From positions 1-64,000 of the forward strand of contig CAWGLN010000006.1 in the NCBI GenBank assembly GCA_963823435.1: DNA of 64,000 nucleotides, read 5' to 3'. The stretch is from CAKZML01 sp963823435. Lineage in GTDB: Bacteria > Pseudomonadota > Gammaproteobacteria > Steroidobacterales > BM003. Of this stretch, positions 1 to 9,751 are shown one piece after another (position 1 is the first letter of the stretch; each line of letters starts with the position of its first letter). The notes beneath the pieces were generated by a model, which saw nothing but the letters and a program-made list of their open reading frames with translations, did no database searches and was not told the DNA's origin. Both the position numbers and the translations under genes were made by a program.

Positions 1-119
1 GATCAAGGCAGGGGTGGAGGCCATGGTGGTCAGCGCCATGGCGCTGATGCCGCCAGCCGAATAGAGGTTATAATCCGAGCTTGGAAAAATGCATGGCCTG
101 TTCCGGGCGGGAGGATTTG
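1..119. other. Left edge, no gene supported
   Basis: I see no convincing gene here. A perfect TATAAT occurs at 69-74, 46 bases before the ATG at 120, and could be the -10 of the next gene, but there is no good -35 hexamer 17 bases upstream. On the minus strand a short open frame starting at an ATG near base 38 runs off the left edge; it is too short to judge. Confidence 0.3.
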
Positions 120-664
120 ATGTTTCAGAAAGCTTTTTTGGCGCTCGTCGCGTCGCTGGTAACAATCGCTGCGGCCTACGCCCAGGCGCCTGCATCCCTG
201 GCCGCAAGCCTGAATGTACAGGTGTTTCCCAAGGCCGGGCAGGATGCCGCTCAGCAGTCCAAGGATGAAGCCGAATGTTACGACTGGGCAGTGACCAACT
301 CCGGTGTCGATCCATTCCACTTGCAGAAAAAGGAGGCCGGCAGACTCAGCAGGCGCAACAGGCCAGCGAGCAGGTTGCTGCGTCAGGACAGGGCGCCGGG
401 GCCAAGGGAGCCGTGCGTGGCGCTGTGGCCGGTGCCGTGATTGGCGAAATTGCTGACGATGATGCCGGCAAGGGTGCGGCTTACGGCGCCGCTGCCGGGG
501 TGGTGGCGGGACGGCGTGGCGCTCGTAAAGCCCAGGAGGAAGCCCAGGCCGATATCAGCCAGCAGCAACAGCAGGCGACCCAGGCTACCGCGGAAGAAAT
601 GACCAATTTCAAGAATGCCTTTGGCGCCTGTCTGGAAGCCAAGGACTACATCGCGAAGTACTAG
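120..664 (+). CDS. Exported glycine-zipper protein (one frameshift)
   Basis: The frame starting at ATG 120 gives a signal peptide (MFQKAFLALVASLVTIAAAYA, cut near AYAQ) and a mature N-terminus containing DEAECYDWAVTNSGVDP. It then shifts near 325-340, at an AAAAA/GG run, into the frame that ends at TAG 662-664. The second half carries a small-residue-rich glycine-zipper stretch (GAKGAVRGAVAGAVIGEI, GKGAAYGAAAGVVAG) followed by a Gln/Ala-rich coiled segment. Glycine-zipper proteins of this kind insert in or associate with the envelope; the role of this one is unknown. The 'EC.DWAV..SG.DP' motif before the zipper is common in exported glycine-zipper proteins. The frame change is most likely an assembly error. 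Confidence 0.7.
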
Positions 665-674
665 AGTCGTCAGT

Positions 675-702
675 GGACCGGCCGGGCTTGCCCGGCCGGT
701 CC
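675..702. terminator. Convergent hairpin, likely bidirectional terminator
   Basis: A perfect 13-bp inverted repeat, GGACCGGCCGGGC and its complement, with a 2-base TT loop. It lies 10 bases after the stop of the glycine-zipper gene and 9 bases from the stop of the convergent minus-strand gene. No long T run follows, so termination is inferred from position and stem strength. Confidence 0.65.
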
Positions 703-711
703 CAATATCCG

Positions 712-1544
712 CTACGGCTTGCCGGATGTGACGCGATCTCGCCTGCCCAGACCCGCAAGTGCGAGAACTCCAAGCGTCAGCCAGCCCATGGATCCGCCAC
801 CACCCTCTACCAGGATCACTTCCGGCGGGGCGCTCACCGGCGTGTCGTACTGGATGTCCTCCAGGGGGAGGTAGGCCAGATCCGCCCATTCGGGACCCAG
901 GTCAGCCACCAGGTAGCCGGTGTAGGCGTCGTAGATCTCGATCAGAAGATCATAGTCGCCGGTGGGATAGCCGCTGGCCAGGGTAGTCTCGATCACGTAC
1001 ACATCATCGGGGCTGTCGGCATAGATGGTGAAGTCGTAGGTATAGGCGAATTCGTTCCAGGGTCCGCCTTCGTAGCTCAAATACACCACGGCAAACACAT
1101 CGGCCACGCTGTAATAGGTGTCGGTATCGAAAGTCAGGCGGAAATCCGTGTAATAACCGTCACGGTCCTGGTCGTAGGACAGTTCGACCCAGGCGTCGTA
1201 AATCCAGAAATCGACATTGACAGCCTGGGCGATCAGCGCCGATGGCGTGCCTGACTTGCGGGTCGCGCGTCGGCCCTCGGAGCTGCTACCTCGTGTGCCG
1301 GCAAGCAGTGGCGCATAGCTGAACTGACGTTGCTGTTGGGCCACAGGGTTGCTGCATCGGATTGCAGAAATCCGACACTGGCGCTTTCACGAGGCGCGCC
1401 AGACGCGGCCACCGTAACAGCAGGTTGGGCGGCCAGGACGGGTCCGCCCAGGCTGCACAGTGCGAGTGTAAACCCGACGGCGATCCGTCTTGCCAGACCG
1501 GGGATTGATTCGAACTTTCGGCGGGTAAAATTTCGTGTTGTCAT
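712..1544 (-). CDS. Choice-of-anchor H-like surface protein with GlyGly-CTERM-type tail (one frameshift)
   Basis: The start is taken at ATG 1544 (MTTRNFTRRKF), with AGGA just upstream. It is followed by a long basic signal peptide (GLARRIAVGFTLALCSLGGPVLAAQ). The frame shifts near 1335-1345, in the TLWP/VAQQQ region. The body is rich in Tyr and Asp (DFWIYDAWVELSYDQDRDGY, YDLLIEIYDAYTGYLV) and looks like a beta-sandwich repeat. The C-terminus has a Gly-rich linker (EGGGGS), a hydrophobic helix (MGWLTLGVLALAGL) and a basic end (GRRDR), the pattern of GlyGly-CTERM/rhombosortase targets and of 'choice-of-anchor H' proteins. It should be exported and anchored at the cell surface. Its function is unknown. 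Confidence 0.7.
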
Positions 1545-1718
1545 CGTCCTGTCCTCTTGCCACTTTAATTCCTGTGTCAGGTTCATTAAAGACCAGGCAT
1601 GCTGAATCAGAACTGAATGGGGATCGGGGGCAACCATTGTATTACCTGAAAAGGAAAAGGCCGGAACCCTGGGCAGGTTCCGGCCTCGTATCCAGGGCAC
1701 TGACTGCTTATGATTCGC

Positions 1719-3042
1719 CTATGCGGCGTGTTCCTTACCAGGGTGCAGGGCCAGCTGTTCCACCGCCTCGACCAGGGCGTTGCCTTCTTCTGCCAGGCGA
1801 TAGCTGACTCGAAGGGAAGGCTTGTCGATGTCGATGATGCGGGCCAGGCTGATGGGTGTGCCGATCAGCACCAGGTCACACTCCACCGTATTGATGGTGG
1901 TCTCCAGATCCATTACCTGCCGATCACCGTAACCCATGGCCGGCAGCAGCGCGCCGATGTCGGGATATTTCTGGAAGGTCTCGGCGATTTCGCCCACCGC
2001 CCAGGGTCGCGGATCGACCAGTTCTGCTGCGCCATACAACTTCGCAGCCACCACCGCGGCGCCAATTGCATACCGCCATGGGTCAGGGTTGGACCATCTT
2101 CCACTGCCAGCACTTTCTTGCCCGGATAAATCGAGCTGGGGACGCTCAGCGGTGAGCGGGCGCGTACGAACTGTGGCCTTGGGGTTCAGCTTCTTTGCGC
2201 TTGCCTCGATGGCGGCGATCCCCTCAGGCTCGGCGGAATCGATCTTGTTAATGATGATCATGTCGGCGCGCCTGAAGTTTTCGATACCCGGGAAATACTT
2301 CAACTCATGACCGGCCCGGTGTGGATCAGGTTACGTGATCCACAGGTCGGGCTTGTAGAAAGGCGTGTCGTTATTGCCGCCGTCCCAGATCACGACGTCT
2401 GCTTCTTTCTCCGCCTGGTCAAGGATGGCCTGGTAATCCACGCCGGCGAAGACCACGAAACCGTTTTGATATGTGGCTCGATTCCTCGCGTTCCTCGATC
2501 GTGCACTCGTAGAAGTCAAGGTCTTCCGACAGGTGGCAAAGCGTTGCACGGCCTGGGCCGCCAGCTTGCCATAGGGCATGGGGTGACGAACCACCACCAC
2601 TTTTTTCCCGGCTGCTTTCAGAATATCCATCACCCGACGGAGATCTGGCTTTGCCGCAGCCTGTACGGGTGGCGCACTGCAATCACCGGCTTGGTCGAGG
2701 GCAACATGGTCGCATCCACGTCATAGGTGGAGAACTTCACACCGTGAGACTCGACCAGTTCTTGCGCTCTTCCACATAGTCCAGGGTCACGTCGGAGTAG
2801 GCGAACACGACCTCGTCCACGTCCTCTTCCTGTAGCAGTTGGTCCAGTCCCTCTTCCGGTACGATGGGGATGCCGTCAGGGTACAGGTTACCGGCCAGGA
2901 GGGTGGGGATCAGTGACGATCGTCAATGTGCGGGATCTGCGTGGCGGTGAAGGCGAGCACGTCGAATTGCGAACTTGTCCCGGTAGCAGGGATTAAACAC
3001 ATGAAAATCGCGGCCGGCCGCACCATCGTACAATTCTATGAC
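1719..3042 (-). pseudogene. Cyclic 2,3-diphosphoglycerate synthetase-like GTPase (several frameshifts)
   Basis: Pieces in different minus frames line up in order with the cPGS family. They are GAAGRDFHVFNPCYRD near the N-terminus, ATQIPHIDD, VVFAYSDVTLDYVEE, the P-loop-like RTGCGK region, KKVVVVRHPMPYGKLAAQAV, VVFAGVDYQAILDQAEKEAD, VIWDGGNNDTPFYKPDLWI, MIIINKIDSAEPEG, VEDGPTLTHGGM, LPAMGYGDRQ and LVLIGTPISLARIIDID. The 5' end is uncertain because no in-frame ATG is clear near 3040; the stop is at 1719. The enzyme is characterised in thermophilic methanogens; bacterial homologs are of unclear role. At least four frame changes are needed. It could be a true pseudogene, but the motifs are intact and I favour poor consensus. 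It lies upstream of the next damaged gene on the same strand. Confidence 0.7.
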
Positions 3043-3767
3043 TCCAGGCGTGATCGAGCTCCACGGGGTGTATTTTGAAAGGAACGCGAGCTGACCGAGC
3101 AAGGACAAAGCCGCTCGCGTCTCAAAGATTGTGCTGAGCGATCCAAGCGGAGGTCTGTTGAATTTAACGGCCGATTTCGCCGTCTGTAGTCCAAAAAACA
3201 CCCCGCCCAAAGCCCTTCCTGGGCCCTCTCGCCTGTCCCATACGCCCCGGGGATCTATTCCTCGTGAAATTGACCAGCGCGATCAGAATTTCAGTGGTCA
3301 TGTCGCTGAACACCCATGCCACTTGGGCAGCGCTGCATTCTGCTAATGTGACCTGGTACCAGACTGATCACAACGGGCATCCCGGGTGCTTGCTCCTACC
3401 CCGGCGGAGATCCACCCGCCAGTCTCCAGACTGACCAGTCGGGAAATCGTGCCCATACCACTCCCAGCCGCCCTTGAAGACGAGCTGCTGCTGCTGGCAA
3501 GGCGCATACCCACTGAGGCATCGGCGGAGCTCGGCGTCGGGAGATGGGGAAGCCCGCTGCATCGATAACTTTCTGGGCGGCAGCCGGGATGTCATTACCG
3601 GCACCAGCCCGCGAGCACCCAGAGCACGACGTTGCGCAAACAGAGCTCAAATCTTCATGACACGCCCCTTCATAAGCAACTGGCTATTGCATCTTTATAG
3701 TACATACGGCTCGACCCCGCAGGCATGACTCATATACATCTGCGCAGGACCGCAGAAGGCTGAAACG
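3043..3767. other. 725 bases with no assignable gene
   Basis: Several short open frames exist on both strands, but none is recognisable. On the minus strand, between about 3370 and 3660, overlapping frames give a Cys/Ala-rich start (ATSCSGCSRAGAGNDIP) followed by AAAQKVIDAAGFP and, in another frame, QQQLVFKGGWEWYGHDFPTG. This could be a frameshifted small exported protein, but I cannot support a family. The flanking genes are also badly frameshifted, so consensus quality is probably poor here. Confidence 0.3.
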
Positions 3768-5033
3768 TCATGTCTCCTTGCCACCCTGCTCGCGCAGCGG
3801 TCTAATGGCCCCTACCTTCGTCTTCTGGCACACCGCGGCGGTGAAGACCACGTCGGTGGAACTGTTCAGGGCGGTCTCGGCCGAGTCCCGCACACGCCGA
3901 TCACAAAGCCTACAGCCACCACCTGCATGGCCACGTCGTTCGGGATGAACGAACAGGCTGCAACTCGAACGGATCAGCAGCAGGGAACCACCGGCCACGC
4001 CGGAGGCGCCACAGGCCGACAGGGCCGCCACCACCGACAACAGCAAGGCGGTCGGGAAGTCCACCTGGACGCCCAGGGTGTGGCGGCCGCCGCCAGCAGC
4101 TATGGGCGATCGCCGTGCTGCCCATGTTGATGGTGGCGCCCAGGGAGCTAAACCGCATAAGGTGTTCCGGTCCAGACCCAGTTTTTCGCACAGGGCCAGA
4201 GGCACTGTTCACTTGGGATGTCGCGGCGGACTGTGCGTGAAGAAGGCAGTGACCCCGCTTGCGCAGGCTGGTGAACACGATGGGGTAGGGATTGCGCCGG
4301 GTGCGCATCCAAGACAATCAGGGGATTGATCACCAGCGCCGCCAGCATGCAGCCATCTATACAATTACACCAGGACGGGCGTAGCCTTCCAGGGCCGACA
4401 GGCCGAACTGCGCGAGGTCGCCGCTCACCAGACGAAGATACCCAGCGGTGCAAGCCGAATGATCTCACCTCTACGATCGCCGTCACGGCCGCGGCCATCT
4501 CGTCAGCATGATTGCATGGCCGCGGAGGCGTGACGCATGCCCGAACTCCGTACCCGCCATACCCTCAGCCTCACGCTGATGAAACTGCTGCTTGCGATGG
4601 CGCTGACCGGGTTACGACCTCGAACAGCAGGTTCTCGAGCACGGATGACGCCCTGGCGGCGACATTCCTCATCCCGCCCGACCGTCAGCAGCACAAGATC
4701 TGTCGGGAACAGGCTGCTGACCACCACCGCCAGCAAGGCCGCGCTGGAGGTTGCCGCCATGGACAGGCCGACGAACGGGTCGCAGGCGGGGCCGTTGCCG
4801 ATTTCCTGTTGGCCATGGGCTGAGGCCACGAGTACCAGCACAAGGATCGGGGCGACCGCCTTGAGGGCCTGCACAAACAAGTGACCCAGCAACATCGCCC
4901 GCCTGAGGCGCCGGCTCCGGCCAACCAACGCCAGTACAGACCCGCCACTGATACCCACGGCAAATCGGCTATGAAGTGTGCCGCTGCGGGCCAGTTTTCT
5001 CGATTTATGCGTATTTGGGAGGTCTACCTGCAA
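3768..5033 (-). pseudogene. sstT: Serine/threonine:Na+ symporter SstT (many frameshifts)
   Basis: Fragments in three minus frames follow the order and wording of SstT: LGHLFVQALKAVAPILVLVL, LVINPLIVL, MPLALCEKLGLDRNT, GATINM, PTALLLSVVAALSACGASG, GGSLLLI, and the signature end ETALNSSTDVVFTAAVCQ. The family is a DAACS-type inner-membrane transporter taking up serine and threonine with sodium. The assumed start is at 5033 (MQVDLPNTHK); the real start may be a little downstream. Many frame changes are needed along 1.27 kb, the highest density in the window. The catalytic helical hairpin residues are present in the readable parts, so the gene may be intact in the organism. Confidence 0.8.
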
Positions 5034-5234
5034 AATTTCGCAATAAATCGGGATGTTGACCCTATAAATGCAAGGTCTGGCCGATTCGCCGCGAGATGGC
5101 CTTCAGCGGTAGGGCGAGGTAGGTTTTCCCTGCATGGGTCTCCCGCGCGGCCGCAGAGTTGTGAGCTTGCCAGGCCTTTGAGTGATAGCGTCTGTGTATA
5201 TACTCATGCTTCTTACAGATGGAGATCGACGAAC

Positions 5235-5991
5235 ATGGCAGGAGTCGAAGGCAGGGTGGCATTGGTCACCGGAGCGGGTCGGGGCATAGGCAGGGCAACC
5301 GCATTGTTGCTGGCATCCCGCGGCGCCCGGGTGATGTGCGTATCGCGCAACCGCGAGGAATTGGAGGCGACCGGCCTGGACTACACGGTGGCGGACCTGG
5401 GCACCGTTGAGGGCTGTGAGCTGGCGGTCACTGAGACCGCCCGTCGCCTGGGTCCGGTTCAGATCCTGGTGTGCAACCACGGTCTTGGATCGGCACACGA
5501 GAAAGTGCTCTGGGAACAGACCCAGGAAGTCTGGGACCAGAGCATGCGGATCAACCTGGACGGTCCGTTTCATTTATCCCGCCTGCTGATGCCGGCCATG
5601 ATCGCAGGTCGGTTACGGACGACTGGTCTACACCAGTTCCACCGCCGCCCAGATCGCCGAGCATGCCGGCTGCGCCTACAACGCCTCCAAGGCCGGCCTG
5701 CTGGCGCTCATGCGTTCGGCGGCGACCGATGGCGGGGCCCATGGTATTACCGCCAATGCCGTGCTGCCCGGCTGGGTGCGCACCGAGATGGCCGAGCGCT
5801 CGGCCCTGGCGGAAGCGCAACAACGTGGCATCACGACCGACCAGGTGTGGCAGGAACGCGCGGCGCTGTATCCGCCGAAACGGGTTGCCACCCCGGAAGA
5901 GGTGGCCCACATGATCGCCTTCCTGGCCTCGGAGGAATCCAGCGGAGTGAGTGGCGAGTCCATACGCGTGGCCCTGGGCAGCCACTGGTAG
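5235..5991 (+). CDS. SDR-family oxidoreductase (one frameshift)
   Basis: Starts at ATG 5235 (MAGVEGRVALVTGAGRGIG). The Rossmann motif TGAGRGIG is at residues 12-19, and CNHG stands where NNAG usually sits. After a +1 base near 5610 (GGT-C-GGT) the frame continues with LVYTSSTAAQ, the active-site YNASK, and PGWVRTEM, ending HW-stop at 5991. It is a cytosolic NAD(P)-dependent short-chain dehydrogenase of about 250 residues, the classical length. The substrate is unknown. The C-terminal VAHMIAFLASEESSGVSGE block is typical of the FabG-like subgroup. A terminator hairpin follows closely. Confidence 0.85.
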
Positions 5992-6007
5992 GGTCACTGT
6001 TGGTAAT

Positions 6008-6043
6008 GGGGCCGGAGACAACTGCATCCGGCCCCTTATTCTT
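6008..6043. terminator. Hairpin with T-rich tail between convergent genes
   Basis: GGGGCCGGA pairs with TCCGGCCCC across a 10-base loop and is followed by TTATTCTT. It lies 17 bases after the SDR stop and just before the stop of the convergent minus-strand gene, so it probably terminates the SDR transcript and may serve both. Confidence 0.7.
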
Positions 6044-6047
6044 CCTG

Positions 6048-6521
6048 TTACTCTACCGCTGTCTGGCTGGTACCACTGCCGCCCATTACCGGCGACCAGT
6101 GGGAAGCACGGATTTTCCACTTGCCGTCTTCCTTCACGAACACCTGGGTGGCTCGGGTGAAGTAATGATCCACCGCCGCGGAGCCCTTGGGCTTCCAGGA
6201 CCCTTCTGAGTAAAACATGGCCACGGCCGCCTGGCCGGGCACCAGGGTAACTACCTGGATGTGTTTCACGCTCAGGTTGAAGCTGTCGTACTCGCTGGGA
6301 CTGCCGCCATTACCCAACTCCTGGACCAGGCCGCCACTGGACCAGAATTCCAGGGCGCCATGCTTTGAGTAGGTGTCGGCTTCGTCCTTCAGATTCTTTC
6401 TCGAGTAGGCGTTTCCATCCATGATCAACTTGGTGATCTCTTTTTCGGTGGCGGGATCTGCCTGGGCCAGGGCGCTGACCAGGAAGACTGTTGCTAGTAA
6501 TAGTCCGAGTATTTTTTTCAT
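6048..6521 (-). CDS. Exported NTF2/SnoaL-like (DUF4440-type) protein
   Basis: A 157-residue protein with a clear signal peptide (MKKILGLLLATVFLVSALAQA) and AGGATAAG just upstream of the ATG. The mature part reads like the NTF2-like superfamily: an N-terminal helix (ATEKEITKLIMDGNAYSRKN), a strand pair around GALEFWSSGG and VAMFYSEGSW, and the closing VFVKEDGKWKIRASHWSPV typical of SnoaL/DUF4440 proteins. It should be periplasmic. Such proteins bind small ligands or act as isomerase-like scaffolds; no specific function can be assigned. It converges on the SDR gene. Confidence 0.75.
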   Translation of the reverse strand: MKKILGLLLATVFLVSALAQADPATEKEITKLIMDGNAYSRKNLKDEADTYSKHGALEFWSSGGLVQELGNGGSPSEYDSFNLSVKHIQVVTLVPGQAAVAMFYSEGSWKPKGSAAVDHYFTRATQVFVKEDGKWKIRASHWSPVMGGSGTSQTAVE

Positions 6522-6761
6522 TTTTCTTATCCTTGGTTGTTTGCGTAGCTTGTCATTCCAAGGGAAACGCGCTTGCTTCCCTTGAGATCCCGGTCACGCT
6601 ACGCTCACTACCCGGAATGGTCAAATCAGTGCTGCGCTGCGGAATCGGTATTCCAATCCGCACATCCGTCCCTTGTGATTTCAGGCAGGCCCCGCCCCGG
6701 GTGTAAGTAACGCCTCGTCTCCTGTTATGCTCCGCAAAATCCAAATCAGGGTGCAAGGGAC

Positions 6762-7692
6762 ATGCAGTCCATCATTTCGGTGCGCGATCTGTCGGCAAGG
6801 TCTACGAAGGCGGTTTCCAGGCGCTCAAGAACGTCAGCCTGGAAATCCGGCGTGGCGAGATCTTCGCCCTGCTGGGTCCCAATGGCGCCGGCAAGACCAC
6901 CCTGATCAGTATCATCTGCGGTATCGTCAATCCCGGGTCGCGGCCAGGTGTTGGCCGATGGTCATGACATCGTCACGCAGTTCCGGGAGGCGCGCTCGCG
7001 CATCGGCCTGGTGCCCCAGGAATTGACCACTGATTCTTTCGAAACCGTCTGGAATACAGTCAACTTCAGTCGCGGACTGTTTGGCAAGGCGCCGAATCCG
7101 GCGCACCTGGAGTCAGTGCTGAGAGAGCTGTCACTGTGGGACAAGCGGGATACCCGCATCATGAAATTATCCGGCGGAATGAAACGCCGGGTGATGATCG
7201 CCAAGGCGCTGGCGCATGAACCACAGATCCTTTTCCTGGATGAGCCCACCGCGGGAGTGGATGTGGAGTTGCGTCAGGATATGTGGAATATGGTGCGGCG
7301 TCTGCGCGAAAGCGGTGTGACCATTATCCTCACGACCCATTACATCGAGGAAGCGGAGGAAATGGCCGACAGGATCGGCGTCATCCACAAGGGCGAGATC
7401 ATCGTGGTGGAGGACAAGGACGTGTTGATGAAGAAGCTGGGCAAGAAGCAGCTGACCCTGCAATTGCAGACCCCGCTTGTCCGAGATCCCGCCGAGTTGG
7501 CGGCCTATCCGCTGGAACTGTCTGCCGATGGCGCCCAGCTGGTGTATACCTTTCGATGCCCAGGGTGACCGCACGGGCATTGCCGGTCTGTTGCGGCGCC
7601 TGGGCGAACATGGCATCGATTTCAAGGACCTGCATACCAGCGAGAGTTCCCTGGAGGACATTTTCGTCAGCCTGGTGAGGTCGCGCGCATGA
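6762..7692 (+). CDS. ABC transporter ATP-binding protein, YadG type (frameshifts)
   Basis: Starts at ATG 6762 (MQSIISVRDL). Frame changes near 6790, 6944 and 7553 must be corrected. The Walker A LLGPNGAGKTTLIS, Q-loop GLVPQELTTDSFETV, signature LSGGMKRRVMIAKAL, Walker B ILFLDEPTAGVD and switch His in TTHYIEEAEEMADR are all present. 'LVPQE...FETV' and 'PTAGVDVELR' match the YadG/ABC-2 drug- or polysaccharide-exporter ATPases. The C-terminus DLHTSESSLEDIFVSLV is typical. It overlaps its permease by ATGA, so the two are translationally coupled and should form one exporter; the substrate is unknown. Confidence 0.88.
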
Positions 7693-8451
7693 ACCTCTAC
7701 GCATCCGCGCCATCTACCTGTTCGAAATGCACCGCGCCTGGCGCACCCTGATGCAGAGTCTTGCCACGCCGGTAATCTCCACTTCGCTTGTATTTCGTGG
7801 TGTTCGGCTCGGCCATCGGTTCGCGCATGGCGCAGGTGGACGGCGTCAGTTACGGCGCCTTCATTATTCCCGGCCTGGTGATGCTGGCCTTGCTTACCGA
7901 GAGTGTCTCCAATGCGTCCTTCGGTATTTATATGCCACGTTACAATGGCACCATCTACGAGGTGCTGTCGGCGCCCATCTCGTTCGTGGAAATCGTGATC
8001 GGCTACGTGGGCGCGGCGGCCAGCAAGTCCATGGTACTGGGCTTCGTGATACTGCTTACCGCAAGTCTGTTCGTGGATTATGACATCGAGCATCCGGTGT
8101 GGATGGTGGGATTCCTGGTGCTCACGGCGGTGACATTCTGCCTGTTTCGGCTTTGTGATCGGCATCTGGGCCGATACCTGGGAGAAACTGCAGGTCGTGC
8201 CGATCCTGATCGTCACGCCGCTGGCCTTTCTTGGCGGCAGCTTTTACTCCATCAGCATCCTGCCGCCGCTGTGGCAGAAGATCACCCTGTTCAACCCGGT
8301 GGTCTACCTGATCAGCGGTTTCCGCTGGAGCTTTTACGGGGTGTCCGATGTCAGTCCGGCCATCAGCCTGGGCATGACCATGATGTTCATGCTGCTGTGC
8401 CTGGTGACCATCGCCTGGATTTTCAAGACCGGCTATCGTCTGAAAACCTAG
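7689..8451 (+). CDS. ABC-2 type permease, YadH type (frameshifts)
   Basis: ATG 7689 overlaps the ATPase stop. After correcting indels near 7700, 7788 and 8148 the protein reads as a YadH-like six-helix permease: SLATPVISTSLYFVVFG, GVSYGAFIIPGLVMLALLT, YNGTIYEVLSAPIS, VIGYVGAAASKSMVLG, VTPLAFLGGSFYSISILPP, LFNPVVYLISGFRWSFYG. The PLAFLGGSFYS and NPVVYLISGFR motifs are conserved in ABC2_membrane proteins. It is an inner-membrane protein that pairs with the upstream ATPase. Length (about 253 residues) fits the family. Confidence 0.85.
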
Positions 8452-8513
8452 CTTTTTCACGTCTGCCACCGTAGGTTTGGCGTAGGCATCGATTACATAC
8501 TATGGACAGGAAT

Positions 8514-8909
8514 ATGAAGGCAATCGGAGAATTTGAGGTCAATTTGCGAGCGCTGGACGCCTACGCACGCGGCAAGGAAGGCATCAAGCTCGGTCGCATG
8601 TCGATAGACAAGACCTTCCGCGGAGACCTCATGGGAACCAGCATTGGCGAGATGCTCAGCGCCATGACCACGGTAAAGGGCTCCGCAGGCTATGTGGCGA
8701 TCGAACAAGTCAGTGGAAGCCTGGCTGGAAAGAAGGGCAACTTCGTACTCCAGCATTTCGGGACCATGGACAAGGGCGTCAGTAACCTGGTTCTGGAGGT
8801 GGTGCCGGATTCCGGGTCCGGCCAGTTGGCGGGATTGTCCGGAACAATGACTATCAAGATCGATGAAGGAAGACACTATTACGAATTTGATTATGAACTG
8901 GCGGATTGA
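8514..8909 (+). CDS. DUF3224 family protein
   Basis: About 131 residues with the features of DUF3224: GEFEVNLRALDAY near the start, KTFRGDLMGTSIGEML, a GYVAIEQVSGSLAGKKGNF strand region, and FVLQHFGTMDKG followed by LEVVPDSGSGQLAGLSG. This family has a small allene-oxide-cyclase-like beta barrel of unknown function, probably cytosolic. I chose the ATG at 8514 because AGGA lies 5 bases upstream and the family starts there; an ATG at 8502 is also in frame. Confidence 0.8.
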   Translation: MKAIGEFEVNLRALDAYARGKEGIKLGRMSIDKTFRGDLMGTSIGEMLSAMTTVKGSAGYVAIEQVSGSLAGKKGNFVLQHFGTMDKGVSNLVLEVVPDSGSGQLAGLSGTMTIKIDEGRHYYEFDYELAD

Positions 8910-8991
8910 ATCGGGGAGGGTAGCGGCTTGTACGAGGGACGAGCTCCAATCGATCACCTGAAGCCGTTGTCATGCTCTTGCGTCACGCAGT

Positions 8992-9414
8992 ATGATACGC
9001 GGCATGGCTAGTCCCTCGAAGCGTGTGTCGACCCCGAAAGCGAAGCGGTCTTCCGCACCGAAATCAAAGCCGCCAAAATCCTCCGCGAAACCATCCCTTC
9101 GTTTCTACCATTCCGTCCCGCTGCGTAAGCGAACGCTCGATTTGCTGGATACTGTCGAGCAGGCGGAAGATGCGACTGCGCACCGTGATGCCCTGTCGGA
9201 GCTGGTGATGGAGTTGACCCGAAGTGGCTTCGACGCCTACTTCTTGCAGCCGCTTAAACAGGCCAGGGCAGGCTTCATCCTGGAACAGACCGCGAGCCTC
9301 GGGCTGGCAGGTGCGCAGCAGATGATGGGTCCGGTCATTCGGCAAATGATCGGGCGTATGAACGGCCCGCAGCTGTTATCGGTATGCAGCTCGATCCGAC
9401 AATTAATGCTGTAG
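8992..9414 (+). CDS. Hypothetical protein with basic N-terminus
   Basis: A 140-residue protein I do not recognise. The first 40 residues are rich in Lys, Ser and Pro (KRVSTPKAKRSSAPKSKPPK), probably disordered and possibly nucleic-acid or membrane binding. The rest is helical (LRKRTLDLLDTVEQAEDATA, ELVMELTRSGFDAYFLQPLK). It ends with a Gly/Ala/Met-rich amphipathic segment (LGLAGAQQMMGPVIRQMIG). ATG 9004 is an alternative start. No signal peptide. Confidence 0.6.
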   Translation: MIRGMASPSKRVSTPKAKRSSAPKSKPPKSSAKPSLRFYHSVPLRKRTLDLLDTVEQAEDATAHRDALSELVMELTRSGFDAYFLQPLKQARAGFILEQTASLGLAGAQQMMGPVIRQMIGRMNGPQLLSVCSSIRQLML

Positions 9415-9481
9415 ACTGCCTGGGAACGGCTGCTTGTATCACCACCAGACAGTCGTTTTTTCACATTGACAGGAGTTCAAC

Positions 9482-9697
9482 ATGGCACAGGGTTCAATAT
9501 TTTCGATGAAAATTATTGGTGTCGCGCTCGTGATTCTCGGCCTCGGCCTGGCCTATTGGGGTTATCAACTGTCTGATTCGGTTGAGTCACAAATAACCCA
9601 GGCCTTTACAGGCTCAGATACAGATAAGGTAATGACCTTCTACATCGGCGGTGCAGTCAGTTTTTTTGTCGGCTTGTTTCTGTTCGCGAGAAAGTAG
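9482..9697 (+). CDS. DUF3185 small membrane protein
   Basis: 71 residues with two transmembrane helices: IIGVALVILGLGLAYWGYQ and FYIGGAVSFFVGLFLFARK. Between them is the family motif SDSVESQITQAFTGSDTDKVM. This matches DUF3185, a small inner-membrane family of unknown function. ACAGGAG lies 8 bases before the ATG. Confidence 0.85.
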   Translation: MAQGSIFSMKIIGVALVILGLGLAYWGYQLSDSVESQITQAFTGSDTDKVMTFYIGGAVSFFVGLFLFARK

Positions 9698-9751
9698 AAT
9701 CACAGGTGCTGCAGCTTTGCTATCCCATCAGCATTGTGAGAAGTGACGGGC

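Noticed and set aside
1719..5033. A decayed genomic island
   Set aside because: The two damaged genes keep all family motifs in order, and frameshifts elsewhere in the window follow a pattern typical of consensus errors, so decay is not needed to explain them. It cannot be fully excluded for this segment.
4881..6209. A single 442-codon gene including the SDR
   Set aside because: The first part has no homology and the SDR fold begins at ATG 5235; after the indel near 5610 the true frame is another one, ending at 5991.
7167..8216. Long open frame on the minus strand (about 349 codons)
   Set aside because: It lies entirely opposite the YadGH-type genes, whose motifs are clear. The translation is His/Gln-rich without any family feature, typical of a shadow frame in GC-rich DNA.
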